From NCBI GenBank assembly GCA_014239265.1, contig JAAZZH010000006.1, positions 1 to 58,768 of the forward strand: DNA of 58,768 nt, read 5' to 3'. Position numbers and translations under genes: made by a program. Positions 1-8,715 of the stretch are shown one piece after another. Each line of letters begins with the position of its first letter. Position 1 is the first letter of the stretch. The DNA is from Actinomycetota bacterium. GTDB taxonomy: Bacteria > Actinomycetota > Acidimicrobiia > Actinomarinales > Actinomarinaceae. The notes under the pieces are model-generated. The model ran no database searches. It had not been told where the DNA came from and worked only from the letters and a program-made list of their open reading frames with translations.

Positions 1-141
1 TAAACTACCAGACTGAGAAATAGTGATGGTTTCATAATTATCGATTCGATTTTTTTTACTTTCTTTTACTTGCTCATGTGCATTAGCTACGGATGGAGTC
101 ATTAAGAGAATAAGGACTAATGACCAAAAATATTTTTTCAT
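1..141 (-). CDS. Exported protein, truncated by window edge
   Basis: Not in ORF track (no stop in window). Minus-strand translation from ATG at 141: MKKYFWSLVLILLMTPSVANAHEQVKESKKNRIDNYETITISQSGSL..., with a clear signal peptide; open to base 1. Confidence 0.65.
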   Translation of the reverse strand, partial: MKKYFWSLVLILLMTPSVANAHEQVKESKKNRIDNYETITISQSGSL

Positions 142-191
142 AGAATTATCATACATGATAGGTAATTTTCAGTAATAGAGTTATTCGAGTT

Positions 192-238
192 ATCTTTGTT
201 TATTAAACCTTAAGGTTTTCTGAGAATTTAACAAAGAT
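192..238. promoter_or_regulatory. Nested inverted repeat / candidate operator in divergent intergenic region
   Basis: ATCTTTGTT (192-200) and AACAAAGAT (230-238) flank the perfect palindrome AAACCTTAAGGTTT (205-218). Confidence 0.45.
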
Positions 239-311
239 TTAATATGAAGTTTCCTCATTAAACAGAAGTTTTATTAGTATGCTTTAAGTTTAAAAATATG
301 GAGAAAATTAA

Positions 312-2906
312 ATGAAAACTCTTACCAACTTTTTTAGTTCAGCTGCAACTAAACGACCAGTAATAACTATATTAGTTGTTCTACTTCTCACAGGTTTTTT
401 TGGCTACATGGCCACCCAAGCAGAAGAACTAAGTACTAGCTTTGGGGGGGAACTAGACACTCCTGAAATACAAGCACAATCTAAATTAGGTGACTATTTT
501 GCATCCTCTGGCGGTCAAAGTGTTTTCCAAGTAATTATGACTGGAGATGATGTTTTAACGGTTGATGGCTATAAAGCATGGCTCGAAATTCAACAAGTAG
601 TTTCGCAGAGTGAAATTTCAAAATATTTAATTAGCCAACAGGGACAAGGTGCCGTGCAAGGTTTTTTTGGTCCTATTGATTTTGCTAGAGCTTTCAACCC
701 TATGTTTAATATTGATCAAATGAATGACGAACAATTTAAACAGGCATATAAAGGTGCCTCTGCACAAATGCCGCCAGAATTTCAAGCTTTCGCATCAGCA
801 TTGCTATCAGAAAACTACGATTCTGAAAATGTAACCTCTACTGCTGGATTAGCAATAATTACAATAGATTCTGCACAAATTGCCGAAGATTTTGGTGGTA
901 GTGATGGGGCTTTCATAGAACAACCTCGTATGGAAGTTCAGTTAAGCGAAGAACTTAATGAGATAAGCAGTAACTATGCATCAATTAAAGTAAGTGGTTT
1001 TTCCTTTGGTTTATTATTAGGAAACGATGGCGACGATTTCTTAGAAGAAATTGGAGTATTATTTGGCAAAGCTTTCTTAATTATTTTAGGTGTACTGGCT
1101 TATATTTTCTTTATAAGACCTAGAAAGGGATATGGTTTTCTTAAGTCATCTAGAAGAACTGTTAGTGATTTACTTTTAAGTCTTGGAACGATACTTCTTT
1201 CAATTGGTTGGATGCAAGGCATGGGCGCTCTTCTAGGCCCCGGCTTTTTAAATGTAATTGGTGCTCCAAATCAAATTTCACAAATTGCCCCTATCTTATT
1301 AATTGGCCTAGGTGTGGATTATGCTATCCACTTTACTGGACGTTATAGAGAAGAATTGGGTGATGGAGCATCTGTTAAAGAATCTACAACTAATACCCTT
1401 AGCTCCGTTGGAATAGCATTGACACTAGCAACATTGGCTACAATAGTCGGCTTTCTTTCTAATGTGGTTTCCCCGTTACCAGAATTTAAAGATTTTGGTA
1501 TAACTGTATCTTTTGGTATTCTCTTTGCGCTTCTATTAGTCATGACTTTTGTACCTGCAATAAGATCATTATTAGACAAAAGGGCTGAAACAAAAGAATC
1601 TATAAGTAGAGAAGCATTCTCTTCATCTGGTGAAAGTGTTTTAAATAAAGTAGCTGGTGCGAGTTCAATAATTCCACGAAAACTAAAAGTAATAAGTATT
1701 GCTTTGCTTATAGGGGTTTCAAGCTATGGATACGTTAGTTTTTCAAACTTGGATACAGTATTTAACTTTACAGATTTTTTACCAGAGGATGATCCAGTGG
1801 TAGCAACACTTTCAGTTTTAACTGATGAGTTTGGCGGCGGTTTTGGGGAGACTACAAGTGTTTTACTTGAAGGTGAAGATTTAGCTACATCTGAAATTCA
1901 TAATGCAATTATTGTTGCTATTAATGATTTGGCTGATGCAGAGAATATTGTAGTATTTGGTGAAAATGTTGCTAATGAGTCTGTTATTGCTTCATTAGGC
2001 GCTCTGCTTGCACCTCAAGATGCAATACCAGGATCTCCACCTCAAGCTCCAGACATGGAGCTTATCTCAGGACTAATGTCCTACGGTGTTGAACTTACGT
2101 CTGGCGAAGGCTTAAATGCTTTGAAGGTTTCAGCTAATGGTGATGTTGATGGTTTGTATAAATCTCTTCTTACCATGGACCCTGCAACATTTGGTGGCAC
2201 TTTGTATCTAGATAATAATGAAGTATTTACTGCACAGCAGATCAAGATTACAACTTCGGCTGGATCTGAGGGTTCAAGGAAGTTAACAGAAGATATCTAT
2301 GCTGCTTTTCAGCCTGTTATAGATCTTGGAGTTGATGTAGCAGCAACGAATGACAGCATTGTAACAAACAGTGTTAGTGATTTAATTTCAGCTTCACAAT
2401 TTCAATCTCTTATCTTTGCAATACTTTCTTCAATGTTTTTTCTAATTATCTATTACTGGATTGATTTAAAAAGACCTTTCCTAGGTGTGGTTACTATATT
2501 TCCAGTTATTGCAATAGTTATGGGAACATATTTAGGGATGAATCTTCTAGATATACCATTAAACCCGGTCACTGCCACATTAACTGGTATAGCTATAGGT
2601 ATTGGAGTTCCATTTGTAATACATGTTACAAATAGATTTAGAGAAGCATTAAGCAACGATTCAAATCCAGTATCTGCGATAACTACCACCCTTAAGACCA
2701 CTGGTGGATCATTATTTGGTTCTGCATTTACAACCATGGCGGGTTTTGGAATTTTAACAACCTCAACACTTAAGCCATTTCAACAGATGGGGCAAGTTGT
2801 ATTAGTTTCTATAGGCTTCGCTTTAGTTGCCTCAATTCTAATTCTCCCTACGCTACTTGTTTTGTGGGCAAATTATCATAATAAAAAAACTGCTAAATCT
2901 TTATAG
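312..2906 (+). CDS. RND/MMPL family transporter
   Basis: 864 aa, two repeated membrane modules with 'GLGVDYAIHFTGRYREEL' and 'GIAIGIGVPFVIHVTNRFREAL' motifs typical of MMPL/RND proteins. Confidence 0.85.
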   Translation: MKTLTNFFSSAATKRPVITILVVLLLTGFFGYMATQAEELSTSFGGELDTPEIQAQSKLGDYFASSGGQSVFQVIMTGDDVLTVDGYKAWLEIQQVVSQSEISKYLISQQGQGAVQGFFGPIDFARAFNPMFNIDQMNDEQFKQAYKGASAQMPPEFQAFASALLSENYDSENVTSTAGLAIITIDSAQIAEDFGGSDGAFIEQPRMEVQLSEELNEISSNYASIKVSGFSFGLLLGNDGDDFLEEIGVLFGKAFLIILGVLAYIFFIRPRKGYGFLKSSRRTVSDLLLSLGTILLSIGWMQGMGALLGPGFLNVIGAPNQISQIAPILLIGLGVDYAIHFTGRYREELGDGASVKESTTNTLSSVGIALTLATLATIVGFLSNVVSPLPEFKDFGITVSFGILFALLLVMTFVPAIRSLLDKRAETKESISREAFSSSGESVLNKVAGASSIIPRKLKVISIALLIGVSSYGYVSFSNLDTVFNFTDFLPEDDPVVATLSVLTDEFGGGFGETTSVLLEGEDLATSEIHNAIIVAINDLADAENIVVFGENVANESVIASLGALLAPQDAIPGSPPQAPDMELISGLMSYGVELTSGEGLNALKVSANGDVDGLYKSLLTMDPATFGGTLYLDNNEVFTAQQIKITTSAGSEGSRKLTEDIYAAFQPVIDLGVDVAATNDSIVTNSVSDLISASQFQSLIFAILSSMFFLIIYYWIDLKRPFLGVVTIFPVIAIVMGTYLGMNLLDIPLNPVTATLTGIAIGIGVPFVIHVTNRFREALSNDSNPVSAITTTLKTTGGSLFGSAFTTMAGFGILTTSTLKPFQQMGQVVLVSIGFALVASILILPTLLVLWANYHNKKTAKSL

Positions 2907-2929
2907 ATTTAGTTATTACTATTAATTGA

Positions 2930-3694
2930 GTGAAAGTATTTGATTTACTCGATGTAGTTAACAAAATCTGTCCTTTTAAGGATGCGTTTGATGATGATAA
3001 AGTAGGTTTACTTATTGGATCTGGAACAAACGAAGTTTCTGGAATCGTTGTTAGTCATGATTTAGAAAAATCTACTCTTGATTACTGCAAAGAAAATAAT
3101 ATTAATACAGTCATTTCATACCATCCAGCAACATATAAAAAATTTGATGATTTAAATGAAGATTTAATGCTTTCAAAGCTATCTCTTGATTATTACAAAG
3201 AAAATATAAATGTCTTATCGATACACACCGCCCAAGATGTTTGCGTAGGTGGAAATGGTGACACTTTAACAAAAATTTTTAATCTAACAGATGTTCAAAT
3301 TTTTGGAGAAACCTCACCAGGAAAAGGAGTTGGAAAAATTGGAAGAATTAAAAATCATGATGCAAATTCTCTAAGCGCGTTAATCGAAAGTGAACTTTCC
3401 ACAAAAATAGTTAGAACAAACAGTCATTATCATAAACTAAATAATATTGAAAAAATTGCTTTTGTTCCGGGTTCAGGCACACAATTTTTAGATGAAATAT
3501 TAGGAAAAACAGACGTCTTTATCACTGGAGATGCTTCACACCATCATTTCCTGCTGACTGATGAATATAACATGGGATTCATACAATTAAATCATATATC
3601 TACTGAAAAACCTGGCATGCAAGCTTTTACTGAAAAACTAAACAAAGTCCTAGAAATAGACATAAAATATTTATACAACAAATATTATGAATGA
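2930..3694 (+). CDS. Nif3-like dinuclear metal center protein
   Basis: 254 aa, GTG start; 'DDDKVGLLIGS', 'ISYHPATYK', 'HTAQDVCVGGNGDTL', 'DVFITGDASHHHFL' motifs of Nif3/YbgI. Confidence 0.85.
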   Translation: MKVFDLLDVVNKICPFKDAFDDDKVGLLIGSGTNEVSGIVVSHDLEKSTLDYCKENNINTVISYHPATYKKFDDLNEDLMLSKLSLDYYKENINVLSIHTAQDVCVGGNGDTLTKIFNLTDVQIFGETSPGKGVGKIGRIKNHDANSLSALIESELSTKIVRTNSHYHKLNNIEKIAFVPGSGTQFLDEILGKTDVFITGDASHHHFLLTDEYNMGFIQLNHISTEKPGMQAFTEKLNKVLEIDIKYLYNKYYE

Positions 3695-4397
3695 ACCATT
3701 TTTACTCAGTAATCTCATAGAGCTTCAAGAAATTGATAACAAGATATACAAACTCGAAGTTGATAAAAAGGGCAGTGAAAGTGTTGAGAAATTAATGGCT
3801 CTAGAGTCTGAGTTTAATGAAGTTAATAAAAAAATTGAATCACAAAAGACCATTATGGGAAGTTACTTTAAAGATATCGAAGAAATCTCAAAAACTAGCA
3901 ACTCTATTCTTCAAAAGATTTCTAGTATAAATATTAAACTTGAAGATAAATCTTTAGATGCAAACGAACTATTGAACTATACAAAACAGAAAGAGTCAAG
4001 TCAATCACAAGTATCTCAATTAGAAAAGAAAAAAAATATTCATGATAGGAATAATGAAGATGAAATTAAAGAAATGCAGTTATTAAATGAATCATTAAAT
4101 GATGTTAAGCAGGATTTAATAAATACTTCTAAATTAGTTAAAGATGAGTGGATGGTTATTGATGAAAAGCTTAGTTTATACGAATTAGAAAAAAAAGAAT
4201 TTCTTACTAACTTTCCATTGAAAATACAAGAACTTTACGATGATCTAAAAACTAGAGGAGTAGATGTCGTGGCTGCTTATAAACTTGAAAATAATCAGTG
4301 TGGCTGTTGCGGTGTAGATTTAACTACTAGTGAATTAGATGCAATATCTGCTACAGAGTTTCAGCAGTGCCCTTATTGTGATGGTGTTCTAGTTTGA
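3687..4397 (+). CDS. C4-type zinc-ribbon, coiled-coil protein
   Basis: Long coiled coil then CGCCGVDL...CPYCDGVLV at C-terminus; location between Nif3 and RNase HI as in actinobacteria. Confidence 0.8.
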   Translation: MNEPFLLSNLIELQEIDNKIYKLEVDKKGSESVEKLMALESEFNEVNKKIESQKTIMGSYFKDIEEISKTSNSILQKISSINIKLEDKSLDANELLNYTKQKESSQSQVSQLEKKKNIHDRNNEDEIKEMQLLNESLNDVKQDLINTSKLVKDEWMVIDEKLSLYELEKKEFLTNFPLKIQELYDDLKTRGVDVVAAYKLENNQCGCCGVDLTTSELDAISATEFQQCPYCDGVLV

Positions 4398-4786
4398 TTC
4401 TAGATGTATATTGTGACGGTGCTTCAAGATCTAATCCTGGAGAAGCTTCAGTCGGAGTTTCAATTAGCAATGAGAATGTTGAAATTAAAGTTATTTCTAG
4501 AAAAATAGGAATAGCTACTAATAATGTTGCCGAATACCAGGCTTTAATAGACGGTTTGCAATACTGTAATGATAACAATATTCAATCAGCTAGGTTTTAT
4601 CTAGACTCAAAACTAGTAGTAGAACAAATAGTTGGTAATTTTAAAGTAAAGTCAGAGCATCTAAAAGAATTACATGGGCATGCAAAAGCCTTAATTTTTA
4701 AAATAGAGAATTTTACAATAGAGCATGTGTACAGAGAAAATAATAAAAGAGCGGATGAACTAGCTAACTTAGCACTGGATAAATAA
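4394..4786 (+). CDS. Ribonuclease HI family protein
   Basis: 'DVYCDGASRSNPGEASVGV', 'NVAEYQALIDGL', 'YLDSKLVVEQI', 'NKRADELANLAL': RNase H fold catalytic motifs. Confidence 0.88.
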   Translation: MILDVYCDGASRSNPGEASVGVSISNENVEIKVISRKIGIATNNVAEYQALIDGLQYCNDNNIQSARFYLDSKLVVEQIVGNFKVKSEHLKELHGHAKALIFKIENFTIEHVYRENNKRADELANLALDK

Positions 4787-5244
4787 TGTTTTTTTGGTTT
4801 ATTGGTGTTGGAGTTATCATTTTTAAATATATTTTTAAAGATAAGAATGCTGACTTAAGGTTTTTGATTGTAGGTCTTTTGATTTTAGATATTATGGATA
4901 TTCTTTTGGCTGTCCAACCTATTGGTAAAGACCAAAAATTTGTAACGCATTCATTATTACTCTCAGTTTTCACTATGTTTTTAATAATGCTTTTAACCAA
5001 GAGAGGTACAAAAACTAGAAAAAACTTATTACTATTTTCAATAGGCACTTACTTACATTTGTTTTTAGATTTTATGTGGCTAGATCAATCTACTTTTTTA
5101 TTCCCTCTTCCTTTTGAAAGCAATGAAATTTTCAACAAGAGCACCACGTTAATTATCATTCAGGAAATTATAGGTCTCGCATATGTCATTTACAAAATCA
5201 AAGATAACTCATTCAAAACTTTTATAAGAAGTGGAATTATCTAG
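4786..5244 (+). CDS. Membrane protein of unknown function
   Basis: 152 aa, multiple hydrophobic segments, start overlaps upstream stop; 'HSLL...GTYLHLFLDFMW' resembles membrane metal-dependent hydrolase-like proteins. Confidence 0.6.
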   Translation: MFFWFIGVGVIIFKYIFKDKNADLRFLIVGLLILDIMDILLAVQPIGKDQKFVTHSLLLSVFTMFLIMLLTKRGTKTRKNLLLFSIGTYLHLFLDFMWLDQSTFLFPLPFESNEIFNKSTTLIIIQEIIGLAYVIYKIKDNSFKTFIRSGII

Positions 5245-6004
5245 AAGTTTTAACGAGCATATTTATGCTCACTAATAATAAAAATATTGCGAATGATGTA
5301 TTCAGAAATTCTTGTGGTAATTCAAATGCTAAATTACCTCCGAGCACCGATCCTAATATGCCAGAAATTCCAACAATACTACCCCTTTTTGCGAATTCTC
5401 GATCATTTTTTAGTTTTGTATATGCTGCCGTAAGAGCAGTGGGAACGGTTGCTATTAATGAAAAGCCTTGTGCAGGTAAATTTCCTAAACCTCCAAAAAA
5501 GATTAACAGGGGAATCCTTACTATTCCTCCACCGATACCGAGTAGACCTGATAGTATTCCAGAAAATACACCTATAAATAAGTATAAGAAAATATTCCCC
5601 TCATATTGTGAAGAGTAGCCTGACGTAGATATCATCTTATACGACACAACTAAAAGTAATATCGCAAATATTCTTTGCAGTGTCTTTGTATCTAATTGAA
5701 ATGTAAGTTTACTTCCAAGATAGCCACCCAGTATTCCACCAAAAATTAAATATAAAATATTGATAGAAAATGACTGACCATTGGAGATATAAGTAATACT
5801 GCTTGTTGTAGCGACGAACACTACTGCCATTGATGAAATTCCTGTATTTATTTTAAAATCTTGGTCTGTAAAGTAAGTTAAGAGAGGGACGAATACAACA
5901 CCTCCACCAATACCTAATACTCCAGAAAGAAAACCACCAATTGATCCAATTATAAATAATGGTAACAATTTAATTCTTGAGCCTTGGCAATAATTCTTTA
6001 CCAA
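5237..6004 (-). CDS. Sulfite exporter TauE/SafE family permease
   Basis: Duplicated 'GGFLSGVLGIGGGVVFVPLL' / 'SGILSGLLGIGGGIVRIPLL' motif. Confidence 0.88.
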   Translation of the reverse strand: MVKNYCQGSRIKLLPLFIIGSIGGFLSGVLGIGGGVVFVPLLTYFTDQDFKINTGISSMAVVFVATTSSITYISNGQSFSINILYLIFGGILGGYLGSKLTFQLDTKTLQRIFAILLLVVSYKMISTSGYSSQYEGNIFLYLFIGVFSGILSGLLGIGGGIVRIPLLIFFGGLGNLPAQGFSLIATVPTALTAAYTKLKNDREFAKRGSIVGISGILGSVLGGNLAFELPQEFLNTSFAIFLLLVSINMLVKTSR

Positions 6005-6953
6005 GTAATCTGATTGTCTCTTCTTGATTAACTGACGATATTTGAATAGTAACTATTTCTGAACCAAAATCATCTACAAGAGGTGCATATATATCAATTA
6101 ATTCTTCTACACTTCCTGCTCGGGAAAATTTGGACATGATTTCTTCTTTTGGTAATGCGTCAGCCTGCTCCCTAAGAGCTTGTGGGTCAATTTCTTGAAG
6201 TCTATTTGGTGCCCTTAGTCCTCTCCATGATTTTAAAGATTCCCATGCATCCTCATCATTATCTGCAAACATAGTCCACCTATATGTGTGAATTCTTAGA
6301 TCTGATTTTCCAAGTTCGTCAGTTTTTATTTTTGCTGGATTGATAACTCTTTCATATGCATCTTCTGGATTTTTTACACTAATCATGAGCCCATCAGCAT
6401 ACTCAGCTGCAAGATGAGAAGACTTTGGACCACCAGCAGCAAGCCAAATTGGAATTTCTTTTAAAGGAGGAGAGTATAATTTTGCACCCTTGGTGTTATA
6501 GAATTCACCCTCAAAGTCAAGTTTCTCACCATTTAGTAGTCTCCTAATAATAGTTAAAGCCTCTTTCATTCTTGAAGCTCTTTCGTCATATTTTGGAAAA
6601 CTATAACCTAATGGTCCTTCGTTCATATTTTCACCTGTACCTACTCCTAGATGAAAAGTTGAACGAGATAATCTGTCGACTGTTGCAGATGCTTGTGCAA
6701 CAACACCTGGATGCATTCTCCATAACGGTGTTGTTACTCCAGTACCTAAATCTAATTCAGGAGTGCTATTAGCTAAAGCACCCAATGTAGACCATGTGAA
6801 GTTTGACGCCGAATAGTCATCAACCCATGGGTGAAAATGTTCTGATATTGTCACCATATCAAAACCAACTTCTTGTGCTAGCTTTGCATGGTCAATTAAT
6901 ATTTCTGGTTGCCACTGTTCTGATCCTAAAAAATATGCAAATTTTGTCATCAC
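5970..6953 (-). CDS. LLM class F420-dependent oxidoreductase
   Basis: 327 aa, 'FDMVTISEHFHPW', 'LDLGTGVTTPLWRMHP', 'RSTFHLGVGTGENMNE', 'PIWLAAGGPKSSHLAAEYADG': F420-dependent G6PDH-like luciferase superfamily. Confidence 0.88.
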   Translation of the reverse strand: MMTKFAYFLGSEQWQPEILIDHAKLAQEVGFDMVTISEHFHPWVDDYSASNFTWSTLGALANSTPELDLGTGVTTPLWRMHPGVVAQASATVDRLSRSTFHLGVGTGENMNEGPLGYSFPKYDERASRMKEALTIIRRLLNGEKLDFEGEFYNTKGAKLYSPPLKEIPIWLAAGGPKSSHLAAEYADGLMISVKNPEDAYERVINPAKIKTDELGKSDLRIHTYRWTMFADNDEDAWESLKSWRGLRAPNRLQEIDPQALREQADALPKEEIMSKFSRAGSVEELIDIYAPLVDDFGSEIVTIQISSVNQEETIRLLGKELLPRLKN

Positions 6954-6982
6954 TTTAGGTTAACAAATAATTAATTTTAGGT

Positions 6983-7005
6983 GGGTGCCTCTAAAAGAGA
7001 CACCC
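6983..7005. other. Strong hairpin between rnpB and LLM gene (3' processing or terminator candidate)
   Basis: + strand GGGTGCCTCT-AAA-AGAGACACCC followed by GGTTTTTT (T-run on the + side). Confidence 0.6.
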
Positions 7006-7014
7006 TGGTTTTTT

Positions 7015-7345
7015 GAGACTATAAGCCGGATTCTGTTTACAAATTAATGTAAGATAATCATCCATCTTGTATATTTGTTACCAAATACATCTAGCTATCT
7101 ACCCGCAATTTTTAGCCGAGCAAGCTAATTGCTTCTTGATATTGCACTGAGAGGGGTTTACAAGCTAATTTAATTACTTAAATTACTGGTAGTCTCTTAC
7201 ACCACCTTTTCACCCTTACTTACTTACGCAAGCGGTATATTTTCTGTTGCACTTTCCGTCAATTACTTGCCTGGGAGTTACCCAGCTCTCTGCTCTATAG
7301 TGTCCGGACTTTCCTCGATAAATCGCGATTATCCATCTCAAAAAT
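7015..7345 (-). ncRNA. rnpB: RNase P RNA (bacterial class A), boundaries approximate
   Basis: Minus strand carries 'GAGGAAAGTCCGGAC', 'GGGTGAAAAGGTGG', 'GTAAGAGACTACC' and terminal 'CAGAATCCGGCTTATAG', the conserved P RNA segments. Confidence 0.95.
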
Positions 7346-7368
7346 AACTCTAGTCAAATATTTATTAC

Positions 7369-7845
7369 TTATGAATATAAAAATATTATTTCTTCAACAT
7401 CCCCAAAAGATAGTGGTCCTAGATACTTTCTGATAATTATTCCATTTTGAATAATATGTGTTTCAGGAACCCCAAACACACCAGAATTAATAGCAAATTT
7501 GCTTTTAAGATCAGTTAAATAAATTAAATTACCATATCCATATTTATTAAGGAATTCCTTTGAGTTAGAAGTATTGTCTTGAAAACTAATTAGTACAACT
7601 TTTCCCTCAAAAGATTTAATTTCGTTAAGAGAAATTAAAAGGTCATGTTCTTCAATACACTCCAAACACCACGATGCCCAGTAGTTAATAATTAAAAAGT
7701 TACTATCTAACTCAGAGTTTTTATTTGTCTCTAAATCGGTAAGTTGTTGAATTTGAAAATCCTGGATTTCAATATTTTTTGATGTAATTTCTGAATTGGA
7801 GCAAAAAGCAAGTAGTAAAAAAAAGATTAAAAATTTAATTTTCAT
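7369..7845 (-). CDS. TlpA/CcmG-like thioredoxin-fold protein
   Basis: N-terminal hydrophobic segment, 'NYWASWCLECIEE' CxxC active site, 'GVFGVPETHII' cis-Pro region; end of ccm cluster. Confidence 0.82.
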   Translation of the reverse strand: MKIKFLIFFLLLAFCSNSEITSKNIEIQDFQIQQLTDLETNKNSELDSNFLIINYWASWCLECIEEHDLLISLNEIKSFEGKVVLISFQDNTSNSKEFLNKYGYGNLIYLTDLKSKFAINSGVFGVPETHIIQNGIIIRKYLGPLSFGDVEEIIFLYS

Positions 7846-8365
7846 AGTTTGATACTATCTCTTTTAAAAAATTTCTATCTTCATCACTGAGAGAATCTAG
7901 CAGAAGTAGATCGGTAATTAACTTCATTCCTAGGTCTTCTGTTTCTGCTTGCTGAAGATAGAGAACGCCAAGATAAGATTTAGAGATCAAAGAATTAGGA
8001 TTGATAGATAAAGATTCATCGAAGTAATTTATAGCTACTTCTTTATTTCCTGACTCATAGACCATCCAACCTATTTGGGCTAGAGCATAACTTTTGAGTT
8101 CGATCTCATCACTATTTTCAGCGACATACATGAAGTGGGGTAGGGCTTTTGAATAATTAACTTCATCAAAATACCTATTTGCTAAAGCAATCCTCATAGC
8201 AAAGATATCAGGATTATCTGATACAACACTTTCCATTTCTTCATTCGTAACATTGTCAAGTTCAGTGTTTGTCCTAATTGATGATTGGGAATTGTCATTT
8301 AGATTTATAAATATTATTAAAAATACACTGAAGGTTGCTAATAACGAAAATATCCATTTATTCAT
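7835..8365 (-). CDS. TPR-containing CcmI-like cytochrome c biogenesis protein
   Basis: N-terminal TM then TPR-like helices; overlaps ccmH and the TlpA-like gene. Confidence 0.7.
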   Translation of the reverse strand: MNKWIFSLLATFSVFLIIFINLNDNSQSSIRTNTELDNVTNEEMESVVSDNPDIFAMRIALANRYFDEVNYSKALPHFMYVAENSDEIELKSYALAQIGWMVYESGNKEVAINYFDESLSINPNSLISKSYLGVLYLQQAETEDLGMKLITDLLLLDSLSDEDRNFLKEIVSNYEN

Positions 8366-8715
8366 TTACGAACCTTCTTTATGAATAAGGCGATAAAAAA
8401 TATTGATAAAAACAGGGGTATGAAAATTATTTCAAAATTTTTGTTTTGAGGATTGGTAATTATTCTTTCACCAAATCTTGATACCCAGTAAGTATAGATT
8501 TCATCATCCGATAAATTGTTATCAATTTGTTCCCTTAGGACTGTTCGCATATCATCTGCATATTCCGAGGGCGAGTCAAAAATAGTTTCACCTTGACATA
8601 CTGGGCATAGTAAATTTTTACTCCAAGACTCAAACCTTGAGTCAGCGTCTTCATAAAGATTTGGAAGTAGCAGCAAAACTATCAACAGTATCCCAAGAGT
8701 ATATTTATTTTTCAT
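8362..8715 (-). CDS. ccmH: Cytochrome c-type biogenesis protein CcmH
   Basis: 'NLLCPVCQGETIFDS' CxxC motif, 'EQIDNNLSDDEIYTYWVSRFGERI', C-terminal TM. Confidence 0.88.
   Translation of the reverse strand: MKNKYTLGILLIVLLLLPNLYEDADSRFESWSKNLLCPVCQGETIFDSPSEYADDMRTVLREQIDNNLSDDEIYTYWVSRFGERIITNPQNKNFEIIFIPLFLSIFFIALFIKKVRK

Noticed and set aside
5265-5618. 117-aa plus-strand ORF within tauE
   Set aside because: Mirror of the conserved TauE repeats; Pro/Lys/Ile-rich, not protein-like.
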